This document shows positions 41,422-51,701 of a stretch of 64,000 nt of DNA, in pieces; within the stretch, counting starts at the first letter, position 1, and each line of letters begins with the position of its first letter. A program made the position numbers and the translations under genes. The notes under the pieces were generated by a model that was not told the DNA's origin, did not search any database, and saw only the letters and a program-made list of their open reading frames with translations. The stretch lies in NCBI GenBank assembly GCA_015146655.1, contig VKHL01000016.1, positions 1 to 64,000 of the forward strand. Reading direction: 5' to 3'. The stretch is from Ochromonas danica. Lineage: Eukaryota; Sar; Chrysophyceae; Chromulinales; Chromulinaceae.

Positions 41422-43080
41422 TCACCTCTCCTTGCCAGAAGGTAGTGCTTCAATCATCTCCAAATCACTCTTATTAGTGTTGTTGTTGTTATTACTGAAC
41501 AAAGGACTAACTGAAAAGGCTCGCACTCTGGACGCCAAAGCATCTATAGAGATATCTTGCATCTTTGGCCCACAAGAAATATGGTAACTTAATTGACCTT
41601 CCTTGCGAATCACATCAACCATATATTGTGTGGTGAAAGAACATTTTCTAAATAACACAAGATTCGTTGCTAAGACTTCTGTAGGAGAGACAAGAATCGT
41701 TGAATCTGTATTCGCTCGATTTAATTTCTCTATGAGAGTCACCATAACATTATCGAAGCAAGCTCTTATTCCAGCTGTCTCTTGCATTACCATTGCAATG
41801 GTAAAGATAATCATTACAGATAGCACTCCTCCTGCCACCGAGTCATGGATATCATGATTTGCAATGTAATAAATAAAGAAAAAGAGAGTGATTGGAACCA
41901 CCAACACCCTCCCAAATGCTTCGATTAAACGCATATAAAACTTCCTCAATGGCCAAATTGTCACCTTCTCTCTTAGTGTAGCATAAGCTTGATGGAGCAC
42001 AGTGCAACCCACCAATAAAATAAACATACCAAAGATATAGCGATCTACATGGGTCAGATAGCCTACTAATGGAATATTCGATAAAATCACTACATACAAT
42101 GCTGACACTGAGAGTAATAAAGTGATTGTGATATTCACACGATTCTCATAGCTTGCCCAAAAGCTCAATGCAGCAAGAAGAATCAACATGGTAATAGGAA
42201 CAACCAAACGTAAGATAATACCAGTACCTTCTCGATTCAGCTTGATCTGGTAAACTACATAATGATATTCATTAGCCGTGTAGCTATAATAAGTCGTTTT
42301 CTCATAGGACCATAATTGGTTTGATAAGAAACTTTTCGTTCCTTCATTATCAATATTAAATAATACAGGAAAATCAGTAAACCCAACATTAGCAATATTT
42401 TCTGCGAAGTTAAAGAGTGTAAATCTGATAGTCACTATTTGAGAATCCCTTGGATAGATTAAAAAGTCAAAATCTGGTTGTACTAACACAATATCTAATG
42501 CTCTTGCATAGTAGAATATATTGGAAGCATTAAGTTGAACAAAATGAGCTATTTCTTGAATTGATGATGCATCGGGAAAACGAATCTCAGGCATCCATGT
42601 GACAAGGGACTGGTTTTTCAAAACATCCGTTAGATCCAGACCCCTGAACTGAGTTAACTGATCCGTCTGATTCCAAAATACTGGCATAGCATATCGATCA
42701 TCACTCCAATAAAGACGCAAGGAAAACTGAAGACGTGCAGTTCCTTCAATCTCATCTATGAGTTCTAAATTATTCAACGTAATACTTGTTTTCAAATCAA
42801 AGATCCCATTATAGCGGTTATTATAGAAAGTAGGAATCATAGCAGGATCGGATATTCTGTTTATACAGTTATAAAATGATTGAGTAGCAGAGAGTTCACC
42901 AAAGACATATCCCAACTGAGAGGTATTAGTCAGACAAGGTCGTGGAGAAGGGATGGTTTTGCTAGTGGTACTAGTTTTAGTGGTTGTAGTGGTGGTGATA
43001 GAGGATGAATTAGAGAAGGCATGAGCTACGCTCACGTATAGAACACTCGATAGAATCACAGCAAATACAATACAAAGCAT
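41422..43080 (-). CDS. Pentameric ligand-gated ion channel homologue
   Basis: Single exon, 552 residues. Signal peptide about 1-21, then a Thr/Ser linker. The extracellular beta-sandwich (about 85-285) has LRLYWSDDRY, TWMPEIRFPD and the loop IYPRDSQIV (about 208-216). That loop keeps the Pro/Asp of the FPxDxQ signature but both flanking Cys are absent, so this is a Pro-loop rather than Cys-loop receptor. Four helices follow: M1 about 288-309 (LRLVVPITMLILLAALSFWA), M2 about 316-336 (ITITLLLSVSALYVV), M3 about 347-366 and M4 about 391-407, plus an apparent fifth at 415-433. M2 lining a ligand-gated pore is family knowledge; ligand and ion selectivity are not deducible. Divergent from the SUKH gene by 74 bp. 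Confidence 0.85.
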   Translation of the reverse strand: MLCIVFAVILSSVLYVSVAHAFSNSSSITTTTTTKTSTTSKTIPSPRPCLTNTSQLGYVFGELSATQSFYNCINRISDPAMIPTFYNNRYNGIFDLKTSITLNNLELIDEIEGTARLQFSLRLYWSDDRYAMPVFWNQTDQLTQFRGLDLTDVLKNQSLVTWMPEIRFPDASSIQEIAHFVQLNASNIFYYARALDIVLVQPDFDFLIYPRDSQIVTIRFTLFNFAENIANVGFTDFPVLFNIDNEGTKSFLSNQLWSYEKTTYYSYTANEYHYVVYQIKLNREGTGIILRLVVPITMLILLAALSFWASYENRVNITITLLLSVSALYVVILSNIPLVGYLTHVDRYIFGMFILLVGCTVLHQAYATLREKVTIWPLRKFYMRLIEAFGRVLVVPITLFFFIYYIANHDIHDSVAGGVLSVMIIFTIAMVMQETAGIRACFDNVMVTLIEKLNRANTDSTILVSPTEVLATNLVLFRKCSFTTQYMVDVIRKEGQLSYHISCGPKMQDISIDALASRVRAFSVSPLFSNNNNNTNKSDLEMIEALPSGKER

Positions 43081-43154
43081 ATCTATTATCGTTAGCTAGT
43101 CCATGCAATGCACCCAATCAATGCAGTCAAAATGGCGTTGTCGTATTCCATGGA
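43081..43154. promoter_or_regulatory. Very short bidirectional promoter, pLGIC / SUKH
   Basis: 74 bp (up to 140 bp if the internal SUKH start is used) separate two divergent coding regions. The palindrome TTCCATGGAA occupies 43146-43155, and GGAATG recurs at 43152, 43174 and 43184. This is the densest occurrence of the motif in the window. Confidence 0.5.
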
Positions 43155-43820
43155 ATGCATTTAGGAACATCGTGGAATGCCATGGAATGGATGAAATTGA
43201 TTTTCTGGCGAGATAAAAATATGGCTGAAATACTAGAAGAAGCAAACGAATTAGATGTTGATCGATTCTGGTCAAATCACCCACTATCTAGAGGATATGA
43301 AGCTGAACCTCTTACAGAAGAACTAGTCTATGAAGTAGAAGAAATCTTAGGATATAAACTACCTCCTATCTATATCGAACTTTGTCAGATACAGAATGGT
43401 GGTATACCTCGTTGTACTGAATTACATTTCTCTAATGAAGGAGGTGAAGGAGGAGGAGGAATACTATCTCTTCATTCTATCTTTGGTATTGGTATCAAAC
43501 ATGAAGCATCATTAGCAGGATTCTATGGAAATCAGTTTCTCATTGAAGAATGGGATTATCCAGATGATATAGGAATCTATTTTGCTGATAGTTTATCTAT
43601 AGGACATGATGTGTTTTGTTTAGATTATCGACAATGTGGTTCACAAGGAGAACCTGCTGTAGTTCATGTTGACCGAGAAAGAGGTTTTCATATCCAACCC
43701 ATTGCTCCAAATCTTAAAACCTTCTTATTGATGCTGAAAGAGAGTACAAGCAACAACAATGAGAGTGAAGTAGATGGTAGTATGAGTAGCTATATAGGAA
43801 GTAATTGTATATTGTTATAA
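43155..43820 (+). CDS. SMI1/KNR4 (SUKH) domain protein
   Basis: Single exon, 221 residues from 43155. The Met at 43221 (MAEILEEANELDVDRFW) is an equally good or better start, giving 199 residues. The domain shows the SUKH pattern: FWSNHPLSRGYEAEPLTEE, EEILGYKLPPIYIELCQIQN-GG, then a long Gly/Glu insert, IFGIG, EEWDYPDDIGIYFADSLSIG, DVFCLDYR and PAVVHVD. SUKH proteins include yeast Knr4 (cell-wall stress signalling scaffold) and many bacterial immunity proteins. The compact one-domain, intronless form with FW and QNGG is close to bacterial members, so lateral transfer is possible. Role here unknown. Confidence 0.75.
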   Translation: MHLGTSWNAMEWMKLIFWRDKNMAEILEEANELDVDRFWSNHPLSRGYEAEPLTEELVYEVEEILGYKLPPIYIELCQIQNGGIPRCTELHFSNEGGEGGGGILSLHSIFGIGIKHEASLAGFYGNQFLIEEWDYPDDIGIYFADSLSIGHDVFCLDYRQCGSQGEPAVVHVDRERGFHIQPIAPNLKTFLLMLKESTSNNNESEVDGSMSSYIGSNCILL

Positions 43821-43897
43821 GTCAAAACACTACCAATGCTAAAATCTAAATGTTACACTTCCTATACTGTAATAGTTACACCTGTATACTCTGGTGG

Positions 43898-46228
43898 TCA
43901 CTTCATTAGCTGTACCTTGCTGATAACATTAACAAGTTGATCTTCCATAGCCTTCTCCGAAAAGAGAGCCTACACATATAGCATTCATCCATGTATTAGC
44001 ATTCATTACTCACCATTAACGCTATTTCCAATTGACACTTACAATTGCATGCCTACGTGCTTCTTTGCCCATAATCTCGTATAATGGTTTACCTGTCGAA
44101 CATGGATGATCATCCATATAAGCACAAAGACTAAGCGACAGAGATAATCACCAACCTTCCCATTCTTCATGAACAAGTCGCCACATGGCATCACCAAAGG
44201 CTGCTGGGGTTTGCTCACAAAGGAAACCAGTCACTTCATGACGAACACTTTCAACGGGACCACCACTATTGACAGCAATGACAGCTCTTTCTTGCATCAT
44301 CGCCTATAACCAAGACCAACCAACCGATCAGTACATTAGAAACCCGTAAATCAGAGTTATCAAAGAAGGAGATACTGTACCTCTACTGGGACAATACCAA
44401 AATGTTCCTTATCTGGTGTATACAGTAGAGCTGTTCAATGACAGAAGAAGAAGATTATTCTCAGTAAATCTATGCTTCATTTTCCAAACCAAGTTAAGAA
44501 AAATCAATCATCTCACCGTGACAGCTTGTTAGCAAGGCTTGACGCTCTGTACCAGAAATGGATGTGCGGAAAATCACATCCACAACTATTAACTCCAGAG
44601 TCCATCCATTAAAACAACACGTCATAAATAACACAATAGATCAATGCTGCTTACAAGTGGGTGGTGTCCCAGGAAGAGGATCATTGGACGAAAGATAGCA
44701 ATGAGTAAGCCCTCTTGAATGACAATATTGTCTTAACTCCTATTATTATTCAGTACATAGTATACATAGATTAACCGCATTCTTTTGATAAGATTTATTT
44801 ATCCTACTAACCTCAAGATATTGTACATTCTCGTCTACTCGCAGGTCATATCCACCTGCTATAACCAAGACAGCCTTATTCGCTTCAGATCTACTCCCAA
44901 GACTTTTGTAATGAGCTAATGCGTCAATAGCAACTTCAATGCGTTTCTTTCTCTCATAGCTAATGTCATCAACAATCAATCAACAGACAAAACAATTGGT
45001 TAAAGGTTTTCCCCTCTTCTTGTAATTATCACTCTTACCGATTCAATGAGAAGAATATATGATCATATCCTATTCACAATCAACAAGCATTCCAATCAAA
45101 CCAAACCAAACTGGTGAACAGATTAATCAACAATAAGATTATTCATTACCTTGACAGTAAGGGACATGTTTCTTAATAGAAGAATCATTTCTATCAAAGG
45201 TGGCTGATATCTTGACAGCAGGATAGAGAACCTAGAGGAAGAAGAGAAAGTATCTACTGTAAGTTTACAATACAAACACTAGAATGAGTGAGGTCAGAGA
45301 TACTATAGTTACAATACCTGAGGCCGCAAAGATCGATAAACCCGTGGAAAGGTCTCACGGAAGACATTTGCTGTAAACTCTACAATAACACAAACCATTG
45401 ATGAGGCAACAGGAAACTCAATTGCAGCATCATCATAATCTATTGTATTCATTCTCACCAGAATTAACGAGAATCAATGAAGCACAGGCTGTAGCATGAG
45501 CTTCTAATCGATCCATTACTAAACGATATAATTGCTTCAATTGACTTGATCGATCAGTACAAAGCAACTATATCATACCACCCATCCCATTTACATTTAT
45601 TGATCATCTTCTGTTAGTCATCCGTCTCATATGATATGATGAGAGGTTAACTTACCAAATCAGGGAAATGACAGTAGTAGACCACTTTCTGACCAAATCG
45701 TGTCAATAGTGGAATTGGTGCAGCTACACCATCAATAAAAACCACATCATAGCTTGAGTACCACAAGACAACAACTACTGCCAATAATAGCATCCGTAAA
45801 ATGGCGAAAAAAGCCGTAAATCGACCCAAGAAGTGCCTTGGTAACCAATCCCCATAAACATGTACAGCAGATCCTAACTTGCCTAGAAGGAAAACACAAC
45901 ACAACACAAGCATAATACACGTACACACACACCACAGTTGCATAGAGAGAATGAGACACTAGCTAACACCATCTTCCTCCTTAAGAGAGAAACGTTGAGA
46001 TGAAGAAGAAGAGGAGGAGGAGGAAGAGAAGATGAGAATTATGACTCTATTACCATTAGGTTTAGTCTCTTCAAAGCAGTGGTTGATGTCATGATGAGAT
46101 GTCAAGATGGTGACAGAGCATCCCAAGTCTTGTAAAGAAGAAGCAACTTGAACTACTAGATTCTCAGCTCCACCTATGCCAAGATCAAGATGAAGCATTA
46201 GAACTTTTGCTGATAATCGCTCGCTCAT
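43898..46228 (-). CDS. ALG2: Alpha-1,3/1,6-mannosyltransferase ALG2
   Basis: Thirteen exons (46054-46228, 45656-45882, 45459-45567, 45318-45379, 45150-45231, 45039-45069, 44812-44959, 44655-44739, 44517-44585, 44381-44430, 44156-44303, 44043-44092, 43898-43969), 435 residues, closing in frame. Signatures: HLDLGIGGAENLVVQVASSL, TSHHDINHCFEETKPNGK, VYGDWLPRHFLG, KVVYYCHFPDL, FFSLNRYERKKRIEVAIDAL, LLYTPDKEHFGIVPVE and NSGGPVESV. ALG2 is a GT4 enzyme at the cytosolic face of the ER that adds the second and third mannoses to the dolichol-linked N-glycan precursor. A membrane stretch (FFAILRMLLLAVVVVLWYSS) lies at about 85-105. By far the most intron-dense gene here; exon 6 is only 31 nt. Confidence 0.9.
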
Positions 46229-46514
46229 CTTCCAATAAAAGTAGCTTGTCCTTGTCTATTTCAAGTTGGACTAGTTGTTGTGTTGGCTCAGAGAGAAACA
46301 GTGTAATTGCTTAATTATGTGTTGCTATTCCATGGAAGTCAGAATGGATTCCAATATTGCAAGAAAAAACACTCACATTGCAAGAAAAACGCGTTTCATT
46401 GTTGGGGAGATCGAGAGAAATCAAGGCAAGCACACATAGCCCAGGGTTTGCTTTCTTTTTGGTCTTTGTCTTTCCAGTCATTAGAAATCATTGAATAAGG
46501 AGCAGAGTGAGAAG
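46229..46514. promoter_or_regulatory. Divergent promoter, ALG2 / RPN9
   Basis: 286 bp shared. Contains TTCCATGGAA at 46328-46337 followed by GGATTCC, and a repeated ATTGCAAGAAAAA element at about 46355 and 46377. Confidence 0.4.
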
Positions 46515-47993
46515 ATGGAATTTCTTGAGAAAGTTCGTGTAGTTCATCCAGAATTTGCTAATGAAGTATTAACATTAATGAACCTTTATGATAACAAGTA
46601 AGTCATTATCACCCCACACTTATCCTATCTGACCATAGATTCTGACTATTAAGATAAATTTTCTCTTAGGTTGTGGCATCAATTATCAATTCATTTGGAG
46701 AAGGTTTTGACTGAGGAAAGCTCAGCATCAGCTTTCTCTTCTTTAGAGGTGAGTGAGTGAGTGAGTGAGTGAGAGTCATTGAATATGTGTAGGGGAGAGT
46801 GATTGACTGACTGACTTATTAACTGAGTCATTGTCAGTGGGAATGTCATGGAATGAGAGTGAGGATATAGTAATGACTGTCTTGGACAGCTAATGTTTGT
46901 TTCATCCCCGTGTGTGTGTATATATATATATATGTCTGCTTGTTTGTTATTACATACACTAGATAACTAACTCTACCGTCTGTTGTCTTAATGAATGCTT
47001 TAGCTCTATGATGAGTTTGTTAGTACTTTTGAAAACAAGATTAATGAAGTCAAATTAGCTTGTATTATCTCTTTAATTGGTCGTCGTTTACCTACCCCAC
47101 AAGATGGTATTGACCTCTATGAACGTGTCTTACAAAGCTCTAATAAACTTAAAGAAGATGCAGTTTTATTTCTTTCTATGGAGATTGCACGTATGCAAGT
47201 ACAATTAGGATTATTAGAAGAAGTTGAAAAACGTCTAACAGGAGTTACTAATTGTCCCTCAGAAGAAGCTTTGGTTCATTCAAGAATCTATCAAACACAA
47301 TTAGAATTCTATCGTGCCAAAGGCTTACCAAGAGAGTTCTATCATGCTACTTTAATGTTTCTCACATATACGGATTTGCACGATCTTACTCCTATCTATC
47401 GTAAGGAACTAGCTGAAACTTTGGCCTTTGCTTCCTTGACGGGTGATGGCATTTATAACTTTGGCGAGATTCTTGCTACGCCTATCTTATCTTATCTGGA
47501 GAATCAACCCAAGGCATGGTTGGGTGAGCTAGTTGCTGCTGTACATCGTGGAGCAGTGCCTCAAGTTCGTAACCTTCTTGCTACCCATGCCAACCAATTG
47601 ATTGTTCAAGATGGTCATGGAAAAACTGTTATGAAAATGGACAAAGATACCGTGGTGAAGATTGTTGTTGAGAAAGCTTCTCTTTTGGCGATTGTTCAAT
47701 TGGCTTTCCATCGTCCACCTGCTGATCGTCAGCTTTCGTTTCAAGAAGTTTCTTCCGTCTGTGATTGCCCAGTGGATTCTGTAGAAAGGTTGGTCATGCG
47801 TGCCATGTCTCAACAGTTATTACGGGGTTTGGTGGATGAAGTATCTGGACAACTTCAAGTGACTTGGGTTCAGCCAAGAGTATTAGACAAGGTTCAATTA
47901 AATGAAATGGGAGAACAACTCGCAGCCTGGGCAGAAAGAGCAAGGACATCTCTCTTATCGATTGAGGACCAAGCGGTGGAGCTTTATAGCTAA
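46515..47993 (+). CDS. RPN9: 26S proteasome regulatory subunit RPN9 (PSMD13)
   Basis: Three exons (46515-46597, 46670-46748, 47004-47993), 383 residues, the expected size. N-terminal TPR-like helices are followed by IYNFGEILATPILSYL and a PCI domain ending with VDSVERLVMRAMSQQLLRG and TWVQPRVLDKVQLNEMGEQL, all typical of PSMD13/Rpn9. It is a lid subunit of the 19S particle and helps place Rpn10/Rpn11. The second intron's donor lies inside a GTGA tetranucleotide repeat, so several overlapping donors exist, but 46749 keeps the frame. Intron 2 also contains a short TA repeat. Confidence 0.9.
46749..46774. repeat. (GTGA)n repeat covering an intron donor
   Basis: Six GTGA units begin exactly at the donor of RPN9 intron 2, producing a ladder of GTGAGT sites 4 nt apart. 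Confidence 0.75.
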
Positions 47994-48439
47994 ACTTCGT
48001 CATCTTTATTCCTTTCTAAGTTGTAATTGCCTTTGCCTCTTGTGTCAGTTAACCACCACTCTTCATTATCTAGAATATCGTTTTGTGTTACATGAGTTTA
48101 CTACACGATAACAAAAATAGATGGAGCAAAACTCGTATGTGCTGATGAAGGATCAAGGCAGAGCCACCAAATGTCATGTTACTCTGTAAATTGTTACCCT
48201 TTTGCAAAATTCCCGTTTCGATTGTGCCATGCGGGGCCACTATGTCCAGGGCTGGGATTAGATCTTTTACTCGATCCTGTTGATATCTCTCTAATCAACT
48301 TTACAATGATAGAGAGGGAGAGGGATAGAGAGAGAGAAGTATAAAGAGCCAGGATTCAGTGACAGTTCAATTAAAGTTTACAATCAAAAGTACAATTCTA
48401 ATAATACCTATAGCAGTCCTATAAATGTGCTGAAATGAA
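47994..48439. other. Convergent intergenic, RPN9 / DNPEP
   Basis: 446 bp of 3' flank. A GA-rich stretch (GAGAGGGAGAGGGATAGAGAG) lies near 48310-48330. No gene seen. Confidence 0.4.
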
Positions 48440-50294
48440 TTACAAACGAATTGCTTCATTCAGTGAATTATAGTGGGTTAGAAAACCTTTGAAGAGTTGA
48501 TACGCATGTGTGAGATCTTTACCACCCATCATCTCACGAATACTATGCATTGATAACATGGGCATGCCTACATCAATAGCACGTATACCAGTTTGAGTTG
48601 ATAGTCTGCAGAATCCAAACAAGACAATTCAATCCATTATTATGTGAATCAGATGAAATCAAGACAATGAATGGCTTACGTTGGACCAATGGTGGAACCA
48701 CAAGGACAATCATTTCTCACGGCAAATTCTTGCACGGGGAGATCTTCTCGTCGAGCAATCTCTCGAATCAAAAATCCAGTCAAAGGTGTGGTAGCATAGC
48801 GTTGATTAACATTCGATTTGATTACTAATCCACCATTCATTTGTGGTGAATGTTGCTTTTCATGCTTATTCGCATAATTTGGATGTACTGCATGTGCCAT
48901 ATCCACAGAGACAATAAACGATCTGGTAGGTAGAAATCAAGCAAAACAAATAATCAGCATAAGAGACCAATACAGTCCAGCAAATAACACCACCACAATA
49001 ACAGACACACTAGTTACCTTGCTTTGGCCACCATGGCAAGTTCCAAACTTGATTTTATATTTCCATTATTTTCTGCCTTGCCTCTTTTGCTCAAAGGTGC
49101 ATCCAATATTCTATTAATAGCATCGGCAATTAATGTCGAACCAGCACCAACAACACTCTCCGAACCTACTTCTTCATGATCAAAGAATGCTACCATAGAA
49201 ACTTCTTTATCTTTAGCAAAATCCTCACATTTGGTATAATCAATGATAGCTTCTGTGAGAACAAAACATGAGGCTTGATTATCAAGACGAGCAGAAACCA
49301 AAAACTCTCCCATCAAACCACTTCGTGCTGCTTGTTGGACATCATAAAGATTGAGTTCAAAATCTGCTATATCTTCTACTGAACAATTTAGATAATTGGA
49401 TAAGAGATGTAAGAGATATGGTTCTTGTCCTTTCTTCCATGGATCAGTAATCCCCGTAGAAGAAGTAGTAGTAGAAAGGGTAGAATTCAATGTTTGTTTG
49501 ATCTCATTGCATAAAATAGGAACCAAATGATCTTCCTTATTCACTTTGAATGCTTCTCTTTCCTCTGCAGTACGTAAATGAATACACAGATTAGGAATTC
49601 TTACAATAGGTAAAGGGATTTGAACGAGATGACTTTCAATCTGACCGTTGGATGATGATCGAGTGATCACTCGTCCTGATAGAGAAAGATCTCGATCAAA
49701 CCAAGAATGCCATAACCCTCCTCCATAAGGTTCCACATTAAGTTGAATTATACCACCCGTAGAGGTTGATCGTTTCGAATAAGGCTTGATTTTGATATTG
49801 GGACTATCAGTGTGTGCTCCAAGAATCTTGAAGCCTTCACCACCAGAATAACCAGAGCCAATGGCAAACGCAACTATGGAAGAGCCATGACGAATGAAAT
49901 AGTACTTTCCTCCGGGTTGTAGCACACCCTCTTCACCCCAAAAAGAGGATTCGTCCAATTTGCTAAAACCTGCATTTTCTAGTTGTTCACGAACTTGTTC
50001 AACACAGTGAAATGGATCGGGACTTTTGTCAAGAAACTTTTGACAACGATTAACACGTTCTATTTCCTCGTTGGACAAGATATCAGATGGGAGAAAGGCA
50101 GATCGAAGACTATTACTAGCAAGATTGCCAAAGTCAGCTTTCATGAACATCCTCCGAGAAGAAGAGCTGCTTCTTGTCATCAAAGAATGAAGAGAATAAC
50201 TAGAAAATCTTTGCATGATTTTGACTGTTGAATCAATGACCCAGGATAGAGAGAAGATGACAAGTACAAACAAAGCAATCTGCTTCTTCATCAT
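48440..50294 (-). CDS. DNPEP: Aspartyl aminopeptidase (M18), with organelle-type leader
   Basis: Three exons (49018-50294, 48680-48922, 48440-48605), 561 residues from the ATG at 50294; the longer open frame begins with GTG. The peptidase has the M18 metal and catalytic residues: GAHTDSPNIKIK (His/Asp), SARLDNQAS (bridging Asp), FFDHEEVGS (catalytic and metal Glu), VSVDMAHAVHPNY (Asp) and the final His in DLTHAYQLF. It removes N-terminal Asp/Glu from peptides, usually as a cytosolic dodecamer. Here ~80 extra residues lead: a hydrophobic signal-like stretch (QIALFVLVIFSLSWVI) followed by a Ser/Arg-rich basic stretch. This suggests routing into the ER and perhaps the plastid. A Ser/Thr insert precedes GITDPW. 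Confidence 0.9.
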
Positions 50295-50527
50295 ATCAAC
50301 TTCATCATCACACCATTGCGTGCATGCAAACAACAGCAGAGCAGACAAAACAAAGTGTTTTTCAACTTCCACAAAAACGCCATTGAGTTATTTCTCATGT
50401 TTTAGAGGTTTTTAGAAGGCTTTTGCTGGTATGAGAAGTTGCGGTGGTGGTGCATGCGCTGTCGAGGATGGATGATGAGGTTTGCTTTGACTAGTCTTGA
50501 CTTGCTTGACGAAGAAGATAGAAGAGA
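50295..50527. promoter_or_regulatory. Divergent promoter, DNPEP / mitochondrial-type coiled-coil gene
   Basis: A 233-bp shared upstream region. No motif stands out beyond a CTTGACTTGCTTGACG repeat near 50495-50510. Confidence 0.3.
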
Positions 50528-51701
50528 ATGATTACAGCAGGTCGGAAGACTTTGGTACGTTCTTTCATGCTTTTTCATTTATTTAATGAGTTGATCGAAT
50601 GGAAGGAAATATAATCATCTGATTGACTTTCTTTCTATCAGACTACTCAAACGATTCGGCGCTTGAGCACAGTGTCTAAGAAGGCAGCTGGTGCCAAAGC
50701 CGCATCTAATGATTTTGTTTCTCAACGGGCTGAATACAAGAAACAGGTAATCTTTTAAAAATCGATATTGTATTCTTTCGTTGTCTTATTTGGATCCTAT
50801 ACCCTCTTACACACTTGATGAATTTGACAGATGAGTGAGCTGCGTAAGAAATGGCAAGAGGACTTTGCTGAGAAGGCTAGACTTGAAGCTGAACGCCAAG
50901 CGTAAGAAGTTTTGGACGCAATGCCAACTAACTTCTTTCGTCTCTTATTTCCTCTTTTTGTGTCACTTTTCCAACAGTGCTGAGCGTCATCGCATTGTTT
51001 TGGAAAGAGCTGTTCGTCTCCGTGAGCATAGAAAGATCTCTCAAGAGCGTCAAGAGCAAGCACGTAAACGACGAGAAGCCGCTCTTCGTCTCTATCAAGA
51101 GAAGCTGGCTAAGACTCATTTGTTATGGGAAGAGCATGAGGCATTACAAAAGAAGCGTGAAGATCTTGCTGTGCAGGACTTGGTTGAGGAGAGCTCTACT
51201 TGGATCACTAAGGATAACATTGAGACAAAGATAACAGATGCTCTCTTTGAGATTCCTGGAGCTACCACGGGATTATCCACTGTCTGGAGAGAACATTGGA
51301 ACTTCCAGACTTATGTTCCTTCCATCAGGCGTATGTTCACAGATGTGGATGCACGCGCTAAGAGTTCTAGTCTGTCCGAGAGATTTGCTGACCGATCTCG
51401 TGATTTGGAGGGTGACAAGCTGTTGATGCGCCGCCTCTATGTCGAAGAGTTCCTCAACTCTTCTATCGAGAGTGGCGAAGAGAGAGCGAAGTTCAAAGAT
51501 TTAGTGAACGAGTTTTCAGTATCTTTTCAGGAATATGGTGCCTTTGATGATTTGGATGATGAACTTGAAGCTGGCTTTGATGTCGCTCAGAATGCTGCCA
51601 ATCAAGTAATGAACGAAGGTTTGCAAAGGAACACTAAAGTGATTGAAGAATCCGTTGAGGAGGAAATTGATCTTATGGGAGAATTGTCTGAGAAGAAGTG
51701 A
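50528..51701 (+). CDS. Coiled-coil protein with mitochondrial-type presequence, possibly mS26-like
   Basis: Four exons (50528-50554, 50642-50746, 50831-50901, 50978-51701), 308 residues. The N terminus MITAGRKTLTTQTIRRLSTV is basic, Ser/Thr-rich and lacks acids, like a mitochondrial presequence. Residues about 45-140 form one long charged helix (WQEDFAEKARLEAERQAAER and onward), then ITDALFEIPGATTG and an acidic C-terminal half. A long basic N-terminal helix after a presequence is seen in small-subunit mitoribosomal proteins such as mS26/Pet123, and that is my best guess. It could be another coiled-coil organellar protein. The first exon codes for just nine residues. Confidence 0.6.
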
